A stretch of 64,000 nt of DNA from Cryobacterium psychrophilum (GCF_004365915.1 NZ_SODI01000001.1:2914001-2978000), one strand, 5' to 3'; shown: positions 44,890 through 54,172, numbered from the stretch's first letter. A program made the numbers and translations. Notes: generated by a model not told the origin, from the letters alone.

Positions 44890-44999
44890 GACGCCATCCT
44901 ACGAGCGCCGCACGAGAGCATGTCGTGCGCGGTCGTGCCGGTGACCTCGTACTCCTCGGCGCCGCACCGGTTATGACGTTTTATGCAATGATTGTCAAC

Positions 45000-45623
45000 A
45001 TGTCAGAGAATGAGCGCATCGAGCGGATTCTCACCGCCGCGTACGTCTGCTTCACCCGCCACGGTGTGCGCCGCACCACCATGGAGGATATCGCCCGCGA
45101 GGCCGACATGTCCCGCCCGGCCGTCTACCAATACGTCAGCAACAAGCCGGACGCGTTCCGTCGCCTCACCGAACGAATGCTCGGCGGCGCCCTGGCCGAC
45201 GCGCGCGCCGCCGCCGGAGCATCCGGCACACCCGCCGAACGGCTGACCGGCGTGCTCGAAGCCAAACTCGACCTCGTACTCACCGTGTGGCGGGACAGCC
45301 CGGCTCACGCCGCCGAGCTGCTCGGCGCGGATTCCCAGCTGTCCGCTGGGCTGCTCGAGAGCTACACCGCGGCCATGCGTGAGCTGCTCAGGCAGACAGC
45401 CGGCGACATTGTGCCGACCGCTGAGGCGCCCGAATTCGCCGAACTGCTACTGGCCTTCACCCGCGGCCTCGAAGCCGACCTCGCCCACCCCGGCCTGGCT
45501 GCGGAGCGCCTGCGTCGCGGTGTGACCCTGCTCGTGGCCGGCCTCGGCAGCCCGGCCGGCGCCCCGGGAAACCCCACGACCGTCGCGGCCTCCGCGACCA
45601 CATCCCTCCAGGAGACCTCATGA
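45000..45623 (+). CDS. TetR-family regulator
   Basis: The 207-residue protein has an N-terminal helix-turn-helix at about 8-50 (ILTAAYVCFTRHGVRRTTMED, split as ILTAAYVCFTRHG and IAREADMSRPAVYQYV). A ligand domain follows to about 190. It overlaps the SDR start (ATGA), so it is co-transcribed with it and probably controls it. The region upstream (44974-44997) has a TGAC...TGTCA dyad that could be its operator. Confidence 0.88.
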   Translation: MSENERIERILTAAYVCFTRHGVRRTTMEDIAREADMSRPAVYQYVSNKPDAFRRLTERMLGGALADARAAAGASGTPAERLTGVLEAKLDLVLTVWRDSPAHAAELLGADSQLSAGLLESYTAAMRELLRQTAGDIVPTAEAPEFAELLLAFTRGLEADLAHPGLAAERLRRGVTLLVAGLGSPAGAPGNPTTVAASATTSLQETS

Positions 45624-46498
45624 CCATCACCACCGCCGTGCTCATCACCGGAACGTCTTCGGGGATTGGCCGGGCCACCGCCGAGCGGCTCGCTCGCCGA
45701 CCCGACCTCGCCGTGTACGCTACCGCCCGCCACGTGGAAACCCTCGACGATCTCGCCCGGGCGGGTGCCCGCATCCTGCCGCTCGACGTCACCGACGAGG
45801 CATCGATGCGGGCCGCCGTCGACGTGGTCGAGGCCGCGCATGGCGCCGTCGGCGTGCTGATCAACAACGCCGGCTACGGCACCTACGGCACCATCGAGGA
45901 GACCGACCTCGACGCCGTGCGCACCCAGTTCGAGACCAACGTGTTCGGCCTCGCCCGCATGACGCAGCTCGTTCTGCCCGGCATGCGCGCCGCCGGCGTC
46001 GGCCGCATCGTGAACGTGGGTTCCATGGGTGGCCGGCTGGTCTTCCCCGTGGGCGGCTACTACCACGCGAGCAAGTACGCGGTGGAGGCTCTCACCGATG
46101 CGCTGCGCTTCGAGGTGGCGCCGTTCGGCGTGAAGGTGAGTCTGATCGAGCCGGGTCTCATCCGCACCGCCTTCAGCGCCGCCGTGGCGGGCACCCTCGC
46201 GAAAAGCGCCACCCCGTCGGGCCCCTACGCGGGACTGAACGCCTCCGCCGACCAGCAAATGGCCGACGGGTACGGCTCCGACCTGCTGACTGCCTCAGCG
46301 GATGCCGTGGCGAAAGTCATCGAAAAGGCGGCGCTCGCCGCCCGCCCGCGGGCTCGCTACCTGATAACCCCGGCCGCGAAGTTTCTCGTGCACACTCGCC
46401 AGCTGCTCGGCTCGAGGGTCTTCGACGCCTACCTGCGCAAGCAGTTTCGCAGCGACGCCGCACCCCTATCGCTTTCTCCCTTAAAGATATATCGTTGA
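45620..46498 (+). CDS. Short-chain dehydrogenase/reductase
   Basis: The 292-residue protein has the SDR cofactor motif GTSSGIGRATAERL near 11-24, NNAGYGTYG, and the catalytic Ser with YYHASKYAVEAL (Tyr-x-x-x-Lys). It resembles classical SDR oxidoreductases that use NADP(H); the substrate is unknown. It is coupled to the TetR gene upstream. Its stop lies inside the phased TATCG array that precedes the PadR gene. Confidence 0.9.
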   Translation: MTITTAVLITGTSSGIGRATAERLARRPDLAVYATARHVETLDDLARAGARILPLDVTDEASMRAAVDVVEAAHGAVGVLINNAGYGTYGTIEETDLDAVRTQFETNVFGLARMTQLVLPGMRAAGVGRIVNVGSMGGRLVFPVGGYYHASKYAVEALTDALRFEVAPFGVKVSLIEPGLIRTAFSAAVAGTLAKSATPSGPYAGLNASADQQMADGYGSDLLTASADAVAKVIEKAALAARPRARYLITPAAKFLVHTRQLLGSRVFDAYLRKQFRSDAAPLSLSPLKIYR

Positions 46499-46514
46499 GT
46501 ATCGTTCGTTATCG
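46490..46514 (+). promoter_or_regulatory. Three TATCG units at 10-bp spacing before padR-like gene
   Basis: TATCG begins at 46490, 46500 and 46510, exactly one helical turn apart. The first unit overlaps the SDR gene end; the last lies 7 bp before the AGGAGG site. PadR genes are often autoregulated from such sites. Confidence 0.5.
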
Positions 46515-46529
46515 ACTCAGGAGGTCATC

Positions 46530-47075
46530 ATGGCAGGTTCGTACACATCTGGCGGGTTCGGCGGCGGCAATCCGGCCGAGGGAATGTGGCAGGCAATGGA
46601 GCAGCTGCGCTCCAGTTTCGAGAAGCGCGCGGGCACCCGTATGGGTCGCGGTGACGTGCGCGCGGCGGTGCTCGCCCTGCTCGCGGAGCAGCCGATGCAC
46701 GGCTACCAGATCATCCACGAGATCGAGGAGCGCAGCGGCGGCAGCTGGAAGCCCAGCGCCGGATCGGTCTACCCGACGCTGCAGCTACTGGCCGACGAGG
46801 GCCTCATCACCGCCGAGGAGTCCAACGGCCGCAAGACCTACACGCTCACTGACGCGGGTCGAGAAATGTCCGCCGAGGCCGATGCGTCGGCTCCGTGGGA
46901 GACCACGGGCCAGGCAGACGGCAACAGGTTCACCGCTCTGCCCAAGGCGGGCGTTGAGCTCGCACAGGCGGCGACTCAGGTGGGACGTACGGGCTCTCCG
47001 GAGCAGATCAAGCAGGCCGTGACGGTTCTCGACGAGGCGCGTCGTCGGCTGTACTCGATCCTCGCTCAGGACTGA
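46530..47075 (+). CDS. PadR-family regulator
   Basis: The 181-residue protein begins with a Gly/Ser-rich stretch, then a PadR winged helix at about 38-115 (VRAAVLALLAEQPMHGYQII, WKPSAGSVYPTLQLLADEGLI). The C-terminal part contains a helix for dimerisation. AGGAGG lies 5 bases upstream of the ATG. It probably binds the phased TATCG repeats in front of its gene. Confidence 0.88.
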   Translation: MAGSYTSGGFGGGNPAEGMWQAMEQLRSSFEKRAGTRMGRGDVRAAVLALLAEQPMHGYQIIHEIEERSGGSWKPSAGSVYPTLQLLADEGLITAEESNGRKTYTLTDAGREMSAEADASAPWETTGQADGNRFTALPKAGVELAQAATQVGRTGSPEQIKQAVTVLDEARRRLYSILAQD

Positions 47076-47113
47076 CGGGGGTGTCGTCGGCTCGTCAGGA
47101 TCGAGGGGGGTCG

Positions 47114-48793
47114 ATGCCCGGCACCGGGGACACCCGTAACCGCTACCGTCGCATCGTGCGTTTTGCCGGCTGGAATCTTGCCGTCACCTGGTGGTTCGAG
47201 TTGTTCCTGCCTCGCATCGGCCTCGCCAAGGTGGCCGAACGCACGCGATCGAAGCGGATGCTGCGCTTCGCTCGGCGTTTTCGTGTGCTCGCGGTCGACC
47301 TCGGCGGGCTGATGATCAAGGTCGGTCAGTTCATGTCGTCACGGCTCGACGTGCTGCCACCCGAGATCACGAAAGAACTCGAGGGGCTGCAGGACGAGGT
47401 GCCCCCCGTGCCCTTCCCGGCGATCCGCACGCTCGCCGAGGCTGAGCTGGGCGCGCCGCTCCAACAGGTGTTCACGACGTTGGACGAGACGCCGGTTGCC
47501 GCGGCATCCCTCGGGCAGGCGCACCGAGCCCGGCTCGCCCCGCTTGCGGCGGCCGACACCGGGCTCGATGCGGTGGTGCTCAAGGTGCAACGGCCGGGCA
47601 TCGACGAAATCATCGATATCGACCTCGCGGCCCTGCGAAGGGTAGCCGGGTGGCTCACCCACGTGCGGCTCGTGTCCGACCGGGTCGACGCGCGTGCGCT
47701 CGTCGAGGAATTCGCGCAGACGAGCCTGGAGGAGATCGATTATCTGAAGGAGGCGGCGAGCTCCGAGCGTTTCGCGGCAGATTTCGCCGATGACGACCGA
47801 GTGGGCGTTCCCGCCGTCGTCTGGGAGCGAACCACCCGGCGTGTGCTCACCCTGGAGGATGTGACGGCGATCAAGATCACGGATACGGAGGCGCTTCTCG
47901 CGGCGGGCATCGACCCGAAGGAGGTGGCCCCTGTCTTCGCGTCGGTCATGTTCGACCAGCTGTTCACGAATGGTTTCTTCCACGCTGATCCGCACCCGGG
48001 CAACATATTTGTCACCCCGGTTGCCGACGGGCAGAGCGGAATCCCGTGGAAGCTGACGTTCATCGATTTCGGCATGATGGGTCAGGTTCCCGCCAACACA
48101 CGCAGCAGCCTTCGGCAGCTGCTGATCGCAACCGCCTCGCGTGACGGCAAGGCCCTGGTGGCTGCGATCCGCGACGTGGGTGTGCTGCTGCCCTCGGCTG
48201 ATACTACGGAGCTCGAGCGAGCGATGGTGCAGCTCTTCGCTCGGTTCGGTGGCATGGGCTTCGCCGAACTGCGTGAGGTGGACCCGCGGGAGTTCCGCGA
48301 GTTCGGTCTGCAGTTCGGAGACGTGGTGCGGTCGTTGCCGTTTCAGCTTCCCGAGAACTTTCTGCTCGTCATCCGGGCGATGTCGCTCACGTCTGGGGTG
48401 TGCAGCGCACTCGATCCTGCGTTCAACCTCTGGGACTCCGTCGAGCCCTACGCAGCGCAGCTCATTCGCGATGAGCGCGGCAACGTCGTGCAGGACGTCG
48501 CGAAGCAGGCTCTCGCAACCGCCAGCGTCGCCTGGCGTCTGCCGAAACGGCTGGATTCGCTCGTCACCAGTTTCGAAGAAGGCTCAGTGGCGGTCGCGAG
48601 TCCGGGCCTTGAGCGACGGGTTGCCCGGTTGGAGAGCACCGCGCGGCGACTGATGTCGGTGGTTCTCTTCGGCGCTCTGCTCATCGCCGGCGCCGTGCTC
48701 CAGGCCAATGACGCGGTGTTTGGCACGGTGCTGATGGTCGGGTCGATCGTTCCGCTGCTGGTCGCACTGTTGGCCAGTCGCCGCATCCCCTGA
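47114..48793 (+). CDS. ABC1/UbiB-family kinase-like protein
   Basis: From ATG 47114 the product has 559 residues. Its hallmarks are the KxGQ motif (LMIKVGQFMSSR) near 80, Ala-rich loop AAASLGQAHRA, VVLKVQRPG with the catalytic Lys, HADPHPGNIF (catalytic loop) and FIDFGMMGQ (metal Asp). Two C-terminal membrane helices lie at about 510-550. UbiB/ABC1 proteins are atypical kinases or ATPases linked to lipid and quinone handling. GTG 47081 is an alternative start. Confidence 0.92.
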   Translation: MPGTGDTRNRYRRIVRFAGWNLAVTWWFELFLPRIGLAKVAERTRSKRMLRFARRFRVLAVDLGGLMIKVGQFMSSRLDVLPPEITKELEGLQDEVPPVPFPAIRTLAEAELGAPLQQVFTTLDETPVAAASLGQAHRARLAPLAAADTGLDAVVLKVQRPGIDEIIDIDLAALRRVAGWLTHVRLVSDRVDARALVEEFAQTSLEEIDYLKEAASSERFAADFADDDRVGVPAVVWERTTRRVLTLEDVTAIKITDTEALLAAGIDPKEVAPVFASVMFDQLFTNGFFHADPHPGNIFVTPVADGQSGIPWKLTFIDFGMMGQVPANTRSSLRQLLIATASRDGKALVAAIRDVGVLLPSADTTELERAMVQLFARFGGMGFAELREVDPREFREFGLQFGDVVRSLPFQLPENFLLVIRAMSLTSGVCSALDPAFNLWDSVEPYAAQLIRDERGNVVQDVAKQALATASVAWRLPKRLDSLVTSFEEGSVAVASPGLERRVARLESTARRLMSVVLFGALLIAGAVLQANDAVFGTVLMVGSIVPLLVALLASRRIP

Positions 48794-48858
48794 GGCCTGC
48801 GCCCGATCTCGAAAACCAACGGAATCGGGCCGCGGCATCCGCTGAGGGGAGGGGAGTC

Positions 48859-50400
48859 GTGGATACACTGGGCTGGGTGACCCCGCAGCCTACAGAGCCA
48901 CCGTCTTCTGACCCCGCCGCCGTGATCGACTTCGCGGCGGCCAGACTCAGGCTCCGCGCCGATGACCAGCCGAACGATCACGGGTGGGCGTTGACGGATG
49001 CCGACGAATCGCACCGCCCGCTCGCCAAGAAGCCGCTACCGCTTCTGACGCCACCCGTCGAGCCGATGCGCTTCACCCTGCGCATCGACATCGTCGATTC
49101 GGCGCCACCGATCTGGCGACGTTTGAGCCTGCCGTCGAACCTCACCCTCGACCGGCTGCACGACGTGCTTCAGGCCGCGTTCGGCTGGACCGACAGTCAT
49201 CTGCACCAGTTCACGCCCGCCGACGACCTGCACCGCCACGAATTCGAGGGAATCCTCACGCCGTTCGATCTGGCGGAAGGCGAGGAGGGCGTGCTCGAGA
49301 GCGAGTTGCGCCTCGACCAGCTGCTCGGGGCGCCGGGGGACACCCTGAGCTACGCCTACGATTTCGGTGATGATTGGGAACACCTGCTCACACTCGAGAC
49401 GGTCGAACCCGCCACCACGCCCTCCGCCGTGCGTTGCCTCGACGGCGGGCGGCAGGGGCCACGGGAAGACAGCGGCGGCATTCACTATTACGATCACCTC
49501 ATCGAGGTGGCCACGACCCCTGGTCATCGCGACTACCGGCAGATGCAAGACGAGATTTCCGCGTTCGAGCTGTGGAACTTTCGCGACGACATCGACCTCG
49601 ATGCGATCAACCGGGCGCTCGACCGCGTGATGAATGCCGAGCAGGCGCTCGCCTGGCTGCGCGCCCACGGAGGCCAGTCGCCGGTGGCCACGCTCGTCGC
49701 GACCGTCGGTGAGGACGCGCAGCGGTACCTGGCCGGTTTTCTCGCCGCAGCCCGCATCAGCGAACCGGTCGGGGTCACCTTGGACGAGGCGAAGAAGGCG
49801 ACCGCAGTGATTCGCACGTTGCTGCGGCACGTGGGGGAGGGCATCCGTCTCACCGGTGCCGGGTTTCTACCGCCTGCGGCCGTCATCGCCCTCATGGCCG
49901 AGCTCGACCCGGAGGGCAGGTCGTATGGCAAGGCTAATCGCGAGGCGAATATGCCGTCGCTTTTCGCCCTGCGGGAGGTGGTGACGGGGCTCGGTCTGCT
50001 GCGAAAGTACAAGGGCATGCTGGTTCTCACGAAGCGGGGCGTGCAGCTGCGCGATGCGCCACTCAAGCTGTGGCACTACCTGGCCCAGCGGATGCCCGTG
50101 GAACGCACTCCGCACGGTCACGACTCCGCGCTGGTGCTTCTCATGTTGGTTGCCGCCGGTGAGGCCAAGTCACTTGGTGAGATGGCGCAGTTGCTCGATG
50201 TGCTGACGTCGGTGGTGGGCTGGCAGGTCGAGCCGACGGGTCGCTATGGGTACTCACCAGCGCTGCGCGCGGCGCGTGGCACCACTTATCTGCTGACGTG
50301 GGCCGGTAAGGGCAGCATTCTGCTGGGCCGATACTCGGACTCGCTCGACTTGCCCGGGTCGGCATTGCTGGCGCGGGCCACGCTGCTCGTCGAGAGCTAA
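48859..50400 (+). CDS. pRiA4b ORF-3-like family protein
   Basis: The 513-residue protein contains the plasmid pRiA4b ORF-3 domain at about 70-235 (RFTLRIDIVDSAPPIWRRL, LQAAFGWTDSHLHQF, YAYDFGDDWEHLL). The domain has no assigned biochemical role. The C-terminal half (about 265-510) is not recognised; it looks globular and winged-helix-like in part. GTG 48859 has GGGGAGGGGAG upstream, and GTG 48877 is an alternative. It is convergent with the ice-binding gene. Confidence 0.8.
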   Translation: MDTLGWVTPQPTEPPSSDPAAVIDFAAARLRLRADDQPNDHGWALTDADESHRPLAKKPLPLLTPPVEPMRFTLRIDIVDSAPPIWRRLSLPSNLTLDRLHDVLQAAFGWTDSHLHQFTPADDLHRHEFEGILTPFDLAEGEEGVLESELRLDQLLGAPGDTLSYAYDFGDDWEHLLTLETVEPATTPSAVRCLDGGRQGPREDSGGIHYYDHLIEVATTPGHRDYRQMQDEISAFELWNFRDDIDLDAINRALDRVMNAEQALAWLRAHGGQSPVATLVATVGEDAQRYLAGFLAAARISEPVGVTLDEAKKATAVIRTLLRHVGEGIRLTGAGFLPPAAVIALMAELDPEGRSYGKANREANMPSLFALREVVTGLGLLRKYKGMLVLTKRGVQLRDAPLKLWHYLAQRMPVERTPHGHDSALVLLMLVAAGEAKSLGEMAQLLDVLTSVVGWQVEPTGRYGYSPALRAARGTTYLLTWAGKGSILLGRYSDSLDLPGSALLARATLLVES

Positions 50401-50480
50401 GCGGGTCGGTACGCGCTGGCGCAGCACGGGCCAGGGTGCGACGGCTGTCGTTTCCCCGGCCCCGCTGTCATCCCGCGACT

Positions 50481-51254
50481 CTAGTTGGCGGGCTCGGTGA
50501 CGGTGTTGCTCTGCAGCGTGACCGCGGTCTGGGCCAGCAGTCGACCGTTGATCGATGCGCCCGTCTTCATGGCGATCAGGGTCTTGCTCAGGATGGTGCC
50601 CTCGAAGTGAGCGGTGGTGCCGACGGACACGGAACCGGCGGTCTGCCAGAACACGTTCTTGGCCTGAACGCCGCCCGTGAGGGTCACGTTTTTGGCGGCG
50701 GCCTCGGTGATGTCGCCGGAGATCTGGAAGATGAAGACGTCGTTGGGGCCGCCGACGAGTTTCACGTCGTTGGAGATCGACACGTCGGTGCTCCACTTGT
50801 ACAGACCGGGGTGGAGGGTGAGTCCACCGATCTCACCGGCGCCGAGGTTGACGAAGTCGGGGTCTGTGCGTCCGGCGGCGTCGGTGTAGGCGATGCCCAT
50901 GTCGCCAACGGCGGTCGTGAGCAGGGTGGAATTCGTCACCTTGCAGGCCGGTCCTGAGGCGTCGACCGAGAAGATTGTTCCCGTCACCTCCGGGCAGGTG
51001 AGCAGGATGGCGGCGCCCGTGATCGGGCTCGCCCCGACGTTGCCGGTGACAGCGGATGAGGGAACATCCGTCACGCCGGTCTGCGACAGGATCGCGAACG
51101 TGCCGGCAACGCCGAGGGGCACGGGCGCCTGGGGGAGCGGGTCTGCGTTGGCTGCCGCGCCGAAGCCGGCGGTGCCGAGTCCGATCATGGTGACGGCCAG
51201 TGCGGCGGCCAGGAGGCGTTTGCGCGAGGTGGAGAGCTGCTGGAATGTGGTCAT
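50481..51254 (-). CDS. Secreted ice-binding protein (DUF3494)
   Basis: The 257-residue protein has a signal peptide (about 1-37, ending ANA) and one DUF3494 domain: GVAGTFAILSQTGVTDVPSSA, VTGNVGASP, LTLHPGLYKW, DVFIFQISGDI and FEGTILSKTLIAMKTGASING, each a family signature. DUF3494 proteins form an irregular beta-helix that binds ice and stops ice recrystallisation. No anchor is seen, so it is probably released outside the cell. It indicates a cold or frozen habitat. Confidence 0.92.
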   Translation of the reverse strand: MTTFQQLSTSRKRLLAAALAVTMIGLGTAGFGAAANADPLPQAPVPLGVAGTFAILSQTGVTDVPSSAVTGNVGASPITGAAILLTCPEVTGTIFSVDASGPACKVTNSTLLTTAVGDMGIAYTDAAGRTDPDFVNLGAGEIGGLTLHPGLYKWSTDVSISNDVKLVGGPNDVFIFQISGDITEAAAKNVTLTGGVQAKNVFWQTAGSVSVGTTAHFEGTILSKTLIAMKTGASINGRLLAQTAVTLQSNTVTEPAN

Positions 51255-51632
51255 GGTGTGATCCCTTTCGGTGAACCGCAGGACGCGGTCTCGGGCAGGG
51301 CCGCCGTGGGTGCGGTCGCCGATGCTGCTCATCGGGCTTCTCGGCATTGGCTGGCGTCTCTCCGGGCAGAGTTCACCCCAAGAGAAGCCCCGGCCCCGCG
51401 ACTAAAACAGACGTCCACCACGCACGAATTCGCACGCCCCAGTGGGACCGGTTCCAACGAATCGAATCTGTCTACCCCAACACTAGGGGCATGCCACACG
51501 TGCCTCCCGCGACGGAGAGTCACGAGTGTCGGAAATCGAACTTGTTCAGGCCACGTTCGTACTTGTTTCAGATTTCATTCAAATTTCGTTCATTGCCGCT
51601 ACAGGTCAGCAGCCCGGAAGCGCGGGCTGCGT
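51255..51632. other. 378-bp region upstream of the ice-binding gene
   Basis: No gene is seen. It holds a direct repeat pair, TCGAACTTGTT at 51536-51546 and TCGTACTTGTT at 51557-51567, 21 bp apart (two helical turns, 10 of 11 bases identical). This would be the long leader and promoter region of the ice-binding gene. Confidence 0.45.
51536..51567 (-). promoter_or_regulatory. Direct repeat pair in the ice-binding gene's upstream region
   Basis: Two 11-bp units differ at one base and are spaced by 21 bp, fitting a regulator that binds one DNA face. The distance to the gene start is about 280 bp, so a long 5' UTR or a distal site is implied. Confidence 0.35.
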
Positions 51633-51944
51633 CTACAGTGACGCGAAGTAGGCCCGCATCGGAACAAAGTAGCTGTCTTCCCAACCACCCTCCTCATAGC
51701 TGCGCTGCAGGGTGGGCACGTCGCTGTGGCGAATCGTGACGTGCGTGCCCTCCGCGACGGCCTCGAACAGTACCTCGATCTCAGAGTCGAGGTCCTCGTC
51801 GGTGAAGTCCGGCGTGCGCCAGCTCTGCATGATGCGTCGCCTGGGGTCGAGGGCCACGGTGTGGCCGGTGATGTAGCCGTCCCAGGCCTCATAGGTGCCG
51901 CCGACGCGCGGGTCGATGGTGGATACTTCGAAGTCGTAGGTCAC
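51633..51944 (-). CDS. SRPBCC (AHSA1-like) protein, short form
   Basis: The 103-residue product matches the C-terminal two thirds of small SRPBCC/AHSA1 proteins: STIDPRVGGTYEAWDGYITG, then GTHVTIRHSDVP, then WEDSYFVPM. Typical members have 130-150 residues and an N-terminal strand and helix (about 35 residues) that are absent here. An ATG is present at 51944, so a short protein may be made, or the gene is 5'-truncated. Ligand unknown. Confidence 0.6.
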   Translation of the reverse strand: MTYDFEVSTIDPRVGGTYEAWDGYITGHTVALDPRRRIMQSWRTPDFTDEDLDSEIEVLFEAVAEGTHVTIRHSDVPTLQRSYEEGGWEDSYFVPMRAYFASL

Positions 51945-52055
51945 AGCGTTCCTCTCTCACGGCATGGGCGGGGCGGGAGGCCACGCTGTGCCAGCATCAT
52001 ACGCGCGGTCCGCCCACCAACACCGCTAGATTGAACCCGGGGGAAGAGGTGATCC

Positions 52056-52874
52056 ATGACAACGCAGGCACCAACCATGGGGGAGCGGTTCGCTGCCCAA
52101 GCGGTCATTGAAGAATTGCTGCGGCAGCACGCCGGCATGCCGCGGCGGAACACGTTCGCCCGGCTCTTCGGCTACTCGCCGCTCGGTGCCGACAGTGTCA
52201 GCTGGTACCTCGGGGCGAAGGGCGAGATCGAGGTCGGCCGAATCCTTGCGACGCTGCCGCCGGAGTGGACGGTCTTCCACGCCCTCCCGATCGATAAGAA
52301 GGGCACCGACATCGACCACCTCGTGATCGGCCCCGGCGGCGTCGTGACGATCAACACCAAGAATCACACGGGCAAGCGCATCTGGGTGGCGGAGCGAACC
52401 ATGATGGTCTCCGGCCACAAGCAGCGATACATTCGCAACGCTGAATTCGAAGCCAACCAAGTCACCACACTGCTCCGAGAACGGATGCCGCAACTTCCGG
52501 CCGTGCAGCCCTCGATCGCCCTGGTCAGCCCCAAGTCGCTGACCGTGAAGAAGCGGCCCGCGCGCGTGAAGGTCATTGCCGCGACCGGACTTCGTCGCTG
52601 GCTGCTGAAGCTCCCGGTGACGCTCTCCGCCGCCGACATGCTCGAGCTCGCAGCGATCATCGACGCTCCGGGAACCTGGCCGCCGCAGGCCTTCGCGCCC
52701 ACCGAGAATGTGAGAGGCCGTTTCGCCGCCCTCGACGTGGAGGTGCGTGCGGCCAGGGTGCGCAGCACGCTGTGGAAGGTGACGTCCTTCGTAGCTGTCT
52801 TCGGCGGATTCCTGCTGGTCGGGCCGCAGCTCGTGACCGCGATCATCGGTGTGCTGTTTTCCGGCGCCCCATGA
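52056..52874 (+). CDS. NERD-domain protein
   Basis: The 272-residue protein has a NERD (nuclease-related) domain at about 52-150: YLGAKGEIEVGRIL, GTDIDHLVIGPGGVVTINTKNH (the Asp-Glu/Asn-x-Lys type core). Basic segments follow (KKRPARVKV). A hydrophobic helix lies near the C-terminus (about 245-265), so it may be membrane-tethered. NERD proteins are predicted nucleases linked to DNA processing. It is the first gene of a nuclease-rich stretch. Confidence 0.8.
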   Translation: MTTQAPTMGERFAAQAVIEELLRQHAGMPRRNTFARLFGYSPLGADSVSWYLGAKGEIEVGRILATLPPEWTVFHALPIDKKGTDIDHLVIGPGGVVTINTKNHTGKRIWVAERTMMVSGHKQRYIRNAEFEANQVTTLLRERMPQLPAVQPSIALVSPKSLTVKKRPARVKVIAATGLRRWLLKLPVTLSAADMLELAAIIDAPGTWPPQAFAPTENVRGRFAALDVEVRAARVRSTLWKVTSFVAVFGGFLLVGPQLVTAIIGVLFSGAP

Positions 52875-52933
52875 TCCCTCGCGATCCGCAGCCGCTGACC
52901 GTCTAATTTTCAATCCACTTCTGAGGAGCGCCC

Positions 52934-54172
52934 ATGTCTGGACCGGGATTCGCCGTGATCGACTTTGAGACCACGGGACTCTTCCCGAATGGAAACGACC
53001 GGGTCATCGAAGTGGCCATCGTGCATGTGGACGAGCTCGGCCGCATCGAAGGGCACTGGGACACCCTGGTGAACCCGGGCCGGGATCTGGGCCGCCCGGA
53101 CATTCACCGCATCCGCGCGGCGGATGTGATGAACGCACCCACCTTCGATCAGATCGCATCGAAGCTTGTGGAGCTGCTGGCCGGGCGTGTGCTCGTGGCG
53201 CACAACGCGAACTTCGATACGCGCTTTCTGATCGCCGAACTGCAGCGAGCCGGGCACTGGACCACGTCCAACGTGGTCACGCTGTGCACCATGCAACTGG
53301 CGCGCGATTTCCTCCCCGGCACGGGTCGTTCCCTCGCTGACTGTTGCGCGGCGTACGACATTGAACTCGACGGCGCGCACCGGGCATCCGTTGATGCGGC
53401 CGCCACCGCGCGGCTGCTCGGCGCTTACGTCGAGTCGGCGAACGACCCGGAGTTCTGGGGCGGACCCATAATCGAGGCCTTCGACTACCGATGGCCCGGC
53501 ATGACGCCTCAGGACATTGCCTGGTACCCGCGGCCGGATTCTGCGCACCCGATGACGGCGGCGTCGTTCCTCGCCCGCATGACGCACAGCCTGCCTGACG
53601 TGGCCGGCCCCGCCGAGTACGTCGACTACCTGGCCCTGCTCGACCGCTGTCTGCTCGACCGGCACCTCTCCGCGCACGAGGCCGAGGCGTTGGTTCAGTT
53701 GGCCGACGAGTTGGGCATCAGCCGGCACAGCTGCGAGGCCCTGCACCTCGAGTACTTCGCCGGGTTGACCCGCATCGCCTGGGAGGACGGCATTCTGACG
53801 ATGGATGAGATGGCCGACCTTGTCGACGTCGGCAACCTGCTCGATCTGTCCCTCGAAGCGATCTCCGCCGCCCTCGAGGCGCCGACGCCGCTGGCGTCGG
53901 AATCACTGGCCGGGGTTGACCCGGCCTCGGCGTTCGCGCTCCAGCCCGGCGACCTCGTCGTGCTGACTGGAGACATGACGCGTCCGCGCGAGGCCTGGGA
54001 AGGCGAACTCCTCGCCCGTGGCTTCACCCCGTGGCGCGCCGTGACGAAGAAGGTCAAACTCGTCGTCGCCGCCGACCCCGACTCACTCTCCGGCAAGGCG
54101 CGGAAGGCCAGGGACTACGGCATCCCGATCGTTGATGAGGCGGCGCTGGAACGGATGACTCGGAACGGGTGA
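52934..54172 (+). CDS. DEDDh exonuclease with C-terminal BRCT-like region
   Basis: The 412-residue protein has a DnaQ/RNase T-type exonuclease domain at about 5-165: VIDFETTGL (Asp-x-Glu), VAHNANFDTRFL (Asp) and HRASVDAAATARLL (His-x5-Asp). A middle helical region (about 210-305) resembles TerB-like bundles. The C-terminal part (about 320-410) reads LVVLTGDM, LLARGFTPWRAVTKKVKLVVAAD, split here, and DYGIPIVDEAAL, which is BRCT-like as in DNA ligase. It probably degrades DNA 3' to 5' at nicks or breaks. Confidence 0.85.
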   Translation: MSGPGFAVIDFETTGLFPNGNDRVIEVAIVHVDELGRIEGHWDTLVNPGRDLGRPDIHRIRAADVMNAPTFDQIASKLVELLAGRVLVAHNANFDTRFLIAELQRAGHWTTSNVVTLCTMQLARDFLPGTGRSLADCCAAYDIELDGAHRASVDAAATARLLGAYVESANDPEFWGGPIIEAFDYRWPGMTPQDIAWYPRPDSAHPMTAASFLARMTHSLPDVAGPAEYVDYLALLDRCLLDRHLSAHEAEALVQLADELGISRHSCEALHLEYFAGLTRIAWEDGILTMDEMADLVDVGNLLDLSLEAISAALEAPTPLASESLAGVDPASAFALQPGDLVVLTGDMTRPREAWEGELLARGFTPWRAVTKKVKLVVAADPDSLSGKARKARDYGIPIVDEAALERMTRNG

